NCBI GenBank assembly: GCA_014381745.1
Contig: JACNLA010000040.1
Span: 1-51,720 of the forward strand
Direction of reading: 5' to 3'
DNA length: 51,720 nucleotides
Source of the DNA: Actinomycetota bacterium
GTDB lineage: Bacteria > Actinomycetota > Acidimicrobiia > Acidimicrobiales > MedAcidi-G1
Shown: piece after piece, positions 49,015-51,720 of the stretch
Numbering within the stretch: the stretch's first letter is position 1
How the letters are laid out: each line of letters opens with the position of its first letter
The notes under the pieces: generated by a model
Told to the model about the DNA's origin: nothing
Databases searched by the model: none
What the model saw: the letters and a program-made list of their open reading frames with translations, nothing else
Program-made: the position numbers and the translations under genes

Positions 49015-50229
49015 TCAGGGCTGCGGACTGCTGGTGGGGTCGGAAGAGGCAGCAGGAGGCAACTCTTCGGCCTGGACGTGGCGGGGCAGGGCCTCGACCT
49101 CGCTGGCTGTAGGTAGTTCGGCGGAACCAGCGCCAAGGTCGGGGAACTTGCGCATGGTCACGAGCAGCCTGCCGTCGACGGAACCCACCAGGTCGTTGAA
49201 GGCACCTACGGCGGTGGCCAGGCCGCGACCTGTCTTGTCGACGTGGCCCAACACCACGCCGACCCGGTCGTAGAGCTCCTGGCCCAGGTCGGCTATCTCC
49301 CTGGCGTGCTCGCTGACACGGGCCTCCTGCCAACCACGCGACACGGCCCACAGCAGTGCCAGCAGGTTCACCGGCGAGGCGAGCAGCACCCGCTTCTCCA
49401 TTGCCTCATTGAGGAGGGCGTGGTCGGAACGCAGGGCGTCGGCCAGGAAGGACTCACCGGGCACGAAGAGCACCACGAACTCGGGCGAGGGGCCGTCATC
49501 CTGCTCCCAGTACTTCTTACCGGACAGCGCCTTCACGTGGCTGCGCAGTGCCGAGGCGTGTCGGGCCATGTGGGCCTCGACCTCGGTGGCGTCGGTCGCT
49601 GCCTGGGCATCCAGGTATGCGTCGAGGGGAACCTTGGAGTCGACCGCAATGTGCGCGCCGTTCGGTAGGCGGACACGCACGTCTGGGCGACCGCGTGAGC
49701 CCTCACGGTTCTCGCCGGTGAACTGTTCGTCGTAGTCGCAGTAGCGCGCCATTCCAGACAGCTCGATGACGTTGCGCAGCTGGTTTTCGCCCCAGGCACC
49801 ACGTGCCGTGGGCGACCTGAGCGCCTCGGAGAGGGTGACGGTGGACGACGTCAGTTCGGTGATCTGCCGGCCCATTTCGCCGGTCATCTTCTGGACGGCA
49901 CCCTTGTCCTGCTCGTGGGCGGAGCGGAGGTCGCCGACCGTCTTGCCCAGTTGCTCCATCTGTTTGCTGAACGGGTCCAACAGGCCCTTGGTCTCGGCCT
50001 GGACCGCGTTCATGCGCTCGGTGGCGAGGGTCAGGAACTGTTCGTTGTTGGCCTGCAGTGCCGAGGTAGCGGCATCGCCCATCTGGGCCTTCACCTCGGC
50101 GCCGATCAGTTGGGCCAGCGCTGCCCCGTCGAGGGTTGGATCAGCGGCGGACGGCGAACTACCGCGCTGTACCGCCCATATGACGGCCACGGCGGCAACG
50201 ATCACGGCTGCAAGGGTCACGAGTTCCAT
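49015..50229 (-). CDS. rmuC: RmuC family protein
   Basis: A 404-residue membrane-anchored protein of the RmuC family, linked to limiting inverted-repeat recombination or DNA damage. The N-terminus is one membrane helix (ELVTLAAVIVAAVAVIWAV); residues 60-150 are probably coiled coil. The nuclease-like RmuC domain follows: ARGAWGENQLRNVIELSGM, RPDVRVRLPNGAHIAVDSKVPLDAY, and FVPGESFLADAL, with the Asp/Glu/Lys of a PD-(D/E)XK fold. The ATG at 50229 is chosen; a GTG at 50247 is possible. The C-terminus is Pro/Ser-rich and disordered. Confidence 0.93.
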   Translation of the reverse strand: MELVTLAAVIVAAVAVIWAVQRGSSPSAADPTLDGAALAQLIGAEVKAQMGDAATSALQANNEQFLTLATERMNAVQAETKGLLDPFSKQMEQLGKTVGDLRSAHEQDKGAVQKMTGEMGRQITELTSSTVTLSEALRSPTARGAWGENQLRNVIELSGMARYCDYDEQFTGENREGSRGRPDVRVRLPNGAHIAVDSKVPLDAYLDAQAATDATEVEAHMARHASALRSHVKALSGKKYWEQDDGPSPEFVVLFVPGESFLADALRSDHALLNEAMEKRVLLASPVNLLALLWAVSRGWQEARVSEHAREIADLGQELYDRVGVVLGHVDKTGRGLATAVGAFNDLVGSVDGRLLVTMRKFPDLGAGSAELPTASEVEALPRHVQAEELPPAASSDPTSSPQP

Positions 50230-50297
50230 AAACCGGAGGGTACGCACCCGCTGTGACAGGCACAGTCATACCTGAATCCACCGGGTGGAACAGGGGG

Positions 50298-51656
50298 TCA
50301 GGTGGCCCAGCGAACCGGGTCGATCTCACAGGCGAACCCGACCATCTCCCCGCCCTCAGCACGCAGCACGGCATTGCTCCGAGCGACCTCTGCCAGCTTC
50401 TGGACAGCAACCTGTCCGGTCATGCCATCCGACGAAAAGCCGCCCTGCTCGTCGACCTGGCGGACCCGAAATGCCCGTGCCACATCCGCATCCCAGAACG
50501 AGACGTTCATCTCGGTGTCACCCTGAAACGAGGTGAAGATGAGGTTGGCCGAACCGATGGTGGCCCAGCGGTCGTCCACGACCATCGTCTTGGAGTGGAC
50601 GTAGATCTCCTCGTATCCCCATGACCTACGTGCTGCCGGTGCCGCCAGGCAGAAGCCGGGGAACTCACCCAGTGCGGCAAGCGCGTCGTAGCCGGCGGCG
50701 ATACCGGGGAACGCACGGAACCTCGCCAACTCGGGCATGGGGTCACCCGGTACCAGGGCCATGACCGTCACGCCCCTTGCGAGGGCGTCGGCAAGCGCCA
50801 CGAGGACCACCCGGCTGAGCAGTATCTGGTCCTCGATGTAGATGTAGTCCTGCGCCGACCCGATCGCCGACAAGTACTGCTCACGAATGCTGTTCTCGCC
50901 ATCGGGCAGTTCCGGGTAGAGACCGGGCAGGATGCTTCGCACAATCTGGGCGGTCGTGTCGCCGGCTGGTCCGGTCCGGCTCGTCGGTGGGTCGAGGTCG
51001 TCTATGGCGCCTGGCGGCCAGACGCCGTGCTCGCGATGCCGCTCAGAGGCCCCGTTCCAGCGCATCACGAAGTTGTCGTGCACGTCGGTGGCCGACGGCC
51101 CCCTGACCATGCAGTGCACATCATGGACGTTGGCGTACCGCCAGATCTGGTCGGGTTCGGCATGGTCACAACCGGCCATGGAACCGGCTCCGATGTTGAT
51201 TCCACCCACGAACGCCACCTCGTCCGGGGTACCGGCATCGATGAGCCACACCTTCTGGTGCTGGCAGCGCATGCCGACGGCGTCCCAGCGGGCCTGCCAT
51301 GTGGTGGCCCGACCGGCCAGCAGGGCTGTCGATGCCTCACATGCCGGGAGGGTGTCGTCAGCGTCGGCCGCCTCGCCCTCGGGGTGCCAGAAGATCACCC
51401 GAACATCTACACCCCGGGCGACGGCTCCATCCATCAGGTCGACGAAGGTTCCGCGGCCGCCCGGGAACGAGGCCTCAATCTCGATGAAGGCGACACACAC
51501 CCAGACCGACGAGGTAGCCGCCTCCACAGCATGCGCAATCAGGTCGAAGGCGACAGCGCCGTCCACGAGAGGCTCAATCAGGTTGCCCGCCCGCGGGGGA
51601 AAGGCCGCCGCCTCGGGTGGAGGGAAGACGTCCAGATCCTCTGGGCCGGTTGCCAT
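50298..51656 (-). CDS. Phospholipase D-family protein (cardiolipin synthase-like)
   Basis: A 452-residue protein with two HKD motifs: HQKVWLIDAG followed by FVGGIN, and HSKTMVVDD followed by IGSANL. Paired HKD motifs form one active site in phosphatidyl-transferases such as cardiolipin synthase and in phospholipase D. There is no membrane helix at the N-terminus, which separates it from classical ClsA. A ribosome-binding signal before the ATG at 51656 is not obvious. The 64 bases to the window edge hold nothing I can name. Confidence 0.88.
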   Translation of the reverse strand: MATGPEDLDVFPPPEAAAFPPRAGNLIEPLVDGAVAFDLIAHAVEAATSSVWVCVAFIEIEASFPGGRGTFVDLMDGAVARGVDVRVIFWHPEGEAADADDTLPACEASTALLAGRATTWQARWDAVGMRCQHQKVWLIDAGTPDEVAFVGGINIGAGSMAGCDHAEPDQIWRYANVHDVHCMVRGPSATDVHDNFVMRWNGASERHREHGVWPPGAIDDLDPPTSRTGPAGDTTAQIVRSILPGLYPELPDGENSIREQYLSAIGSAQDYIYIEDQILLSRVVLVALADALARGVTVMALVPGDPMPELARFRAFPGIAAGYDALAALGEFPGFCLAAPAARRSWGYEEIYVHSKTMVVDDRWATIGSANLIFTSFQGDTEMNVSFWDADVARAFRVRQVDEQGGFSSDGMTGQVAVQKLAEVARSNAVLRAEGGEMVGFACEIDPVRWAT

Positions 51657-51720
51657 GCGTGAACGGTAGTCAGCGGGCCTGCCTGACTCGGCCCCCGGTG
51701 AGATGCGGGCGGTACAGTCC

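Noticed and set aside
1-51720. CRISPR arrays, insertion sequences, prophage, tRNA or rRNA genes
   Set aside because: No repeat-spacer pattern, transposase, integrase, tRNA-like cloverleaf or rRNA-like stretch was recognised on either strand; the only tandem repeat is the 21-bp linker repeat at 93-149.

Overview
The window is high-GC, gene-dense DNA from a heterotrophic bacterium, most likely an actinobacterium. The cues are GTG and TTG starts, a predicted F420-type flavin enzyme, a biotin synthase followed by a small BsaP-like protein of the kind known from mycobacteria, and lipoproteins with acidic and Ala/Thr/Pro linkers. A marine Acidimicrobiia-like lineage is my inference; no rRNA or tRNA gene is present to confirm it. 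I see no insertion sequence, CRISPR array, tRNA or rRNA, and no gene-free stretch longer than about 260 bases.

Region 1 (1-11503, minus strand) starts at the left edge with a truncated lipoprotein. It is then one co-directional run reading leftward: a dehydrocarnitine-cleaving enzyme (BKACE), a carnitine dehydrogenase fused to a betainyl-CoA thioesterase, an acyl-CoA dehydrogenase, an ADP-forming acyl-CoA synthetase, the carnitinyl-CoA dehydratase CaiD, and a three-gene NAD-linked formate dehydrogenase. The formate dehydrogenase is notable. Its catalytic gene has an in-frame UGA at the active-site position followed by a SECIS-like hairpin, and its alpha subunit is split into two genes in inverted order. 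Region 2 (11671-15934, plus) is serA, a DUF1015 gene and a fused pabB-pabC gene, all with 4-base overlaps.

Region 3 (15931-32089) is the demethylation and C1 block. On the minus strand are a dimethylglycine/sarcosine dehydrogenase and the two ETF subunits, then an IclR regulator and an EamA transporter. On the plus strand are an SDR, a corrinoid protein, DUF1638, a PF13769-type protein, a methyltetrahydrofolate:corrinoid methyltransferase, an ATP-dependent corrinoid reactivase, a non-pyrrolysine MttB-family methyltransferase, formate-tetrahydrofolate ligase and a methylenetetrahydrofolate reductase. A 17-bp palindrome (TTCCCACA-N-TGTGGGAA and variants) occurs in three promoter regions of this block and suggests one regulon, plausibly under the IclR protein. 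Read together, regions 1 and 3 encode a route from gamma-butyrobetaine or carnitine to glycine betaine, dimethylglycine and below, with methyl groups leaving as methyl-THF and methylene-THF, then formate, then CO2 with NADH.

Region 4 (32127-34775) is a cytochrome P450 and an MFS exporter facing each other. Region 5 (34915-46315) is a reductive pyrimidine degradation operon (beta-ureidopropionase, beta-alanine aminotransferase, dihydropyrimidinase, (methyl)malonate-semialdehyde dehydrogenase, an F420-type flavin enzyme, and a four-gene ABC importer), divergent from a MocR/GabR-type regulator with candidate TTGT/ACAA operators between them. Region 6 (46317-51656) holds a flavin amine oxidase whose C-terminal block sits at its N-terminus (an apparent circular permutation), bioB, a bsaP-like gene, rmuC and a phospholipase D-family protein.
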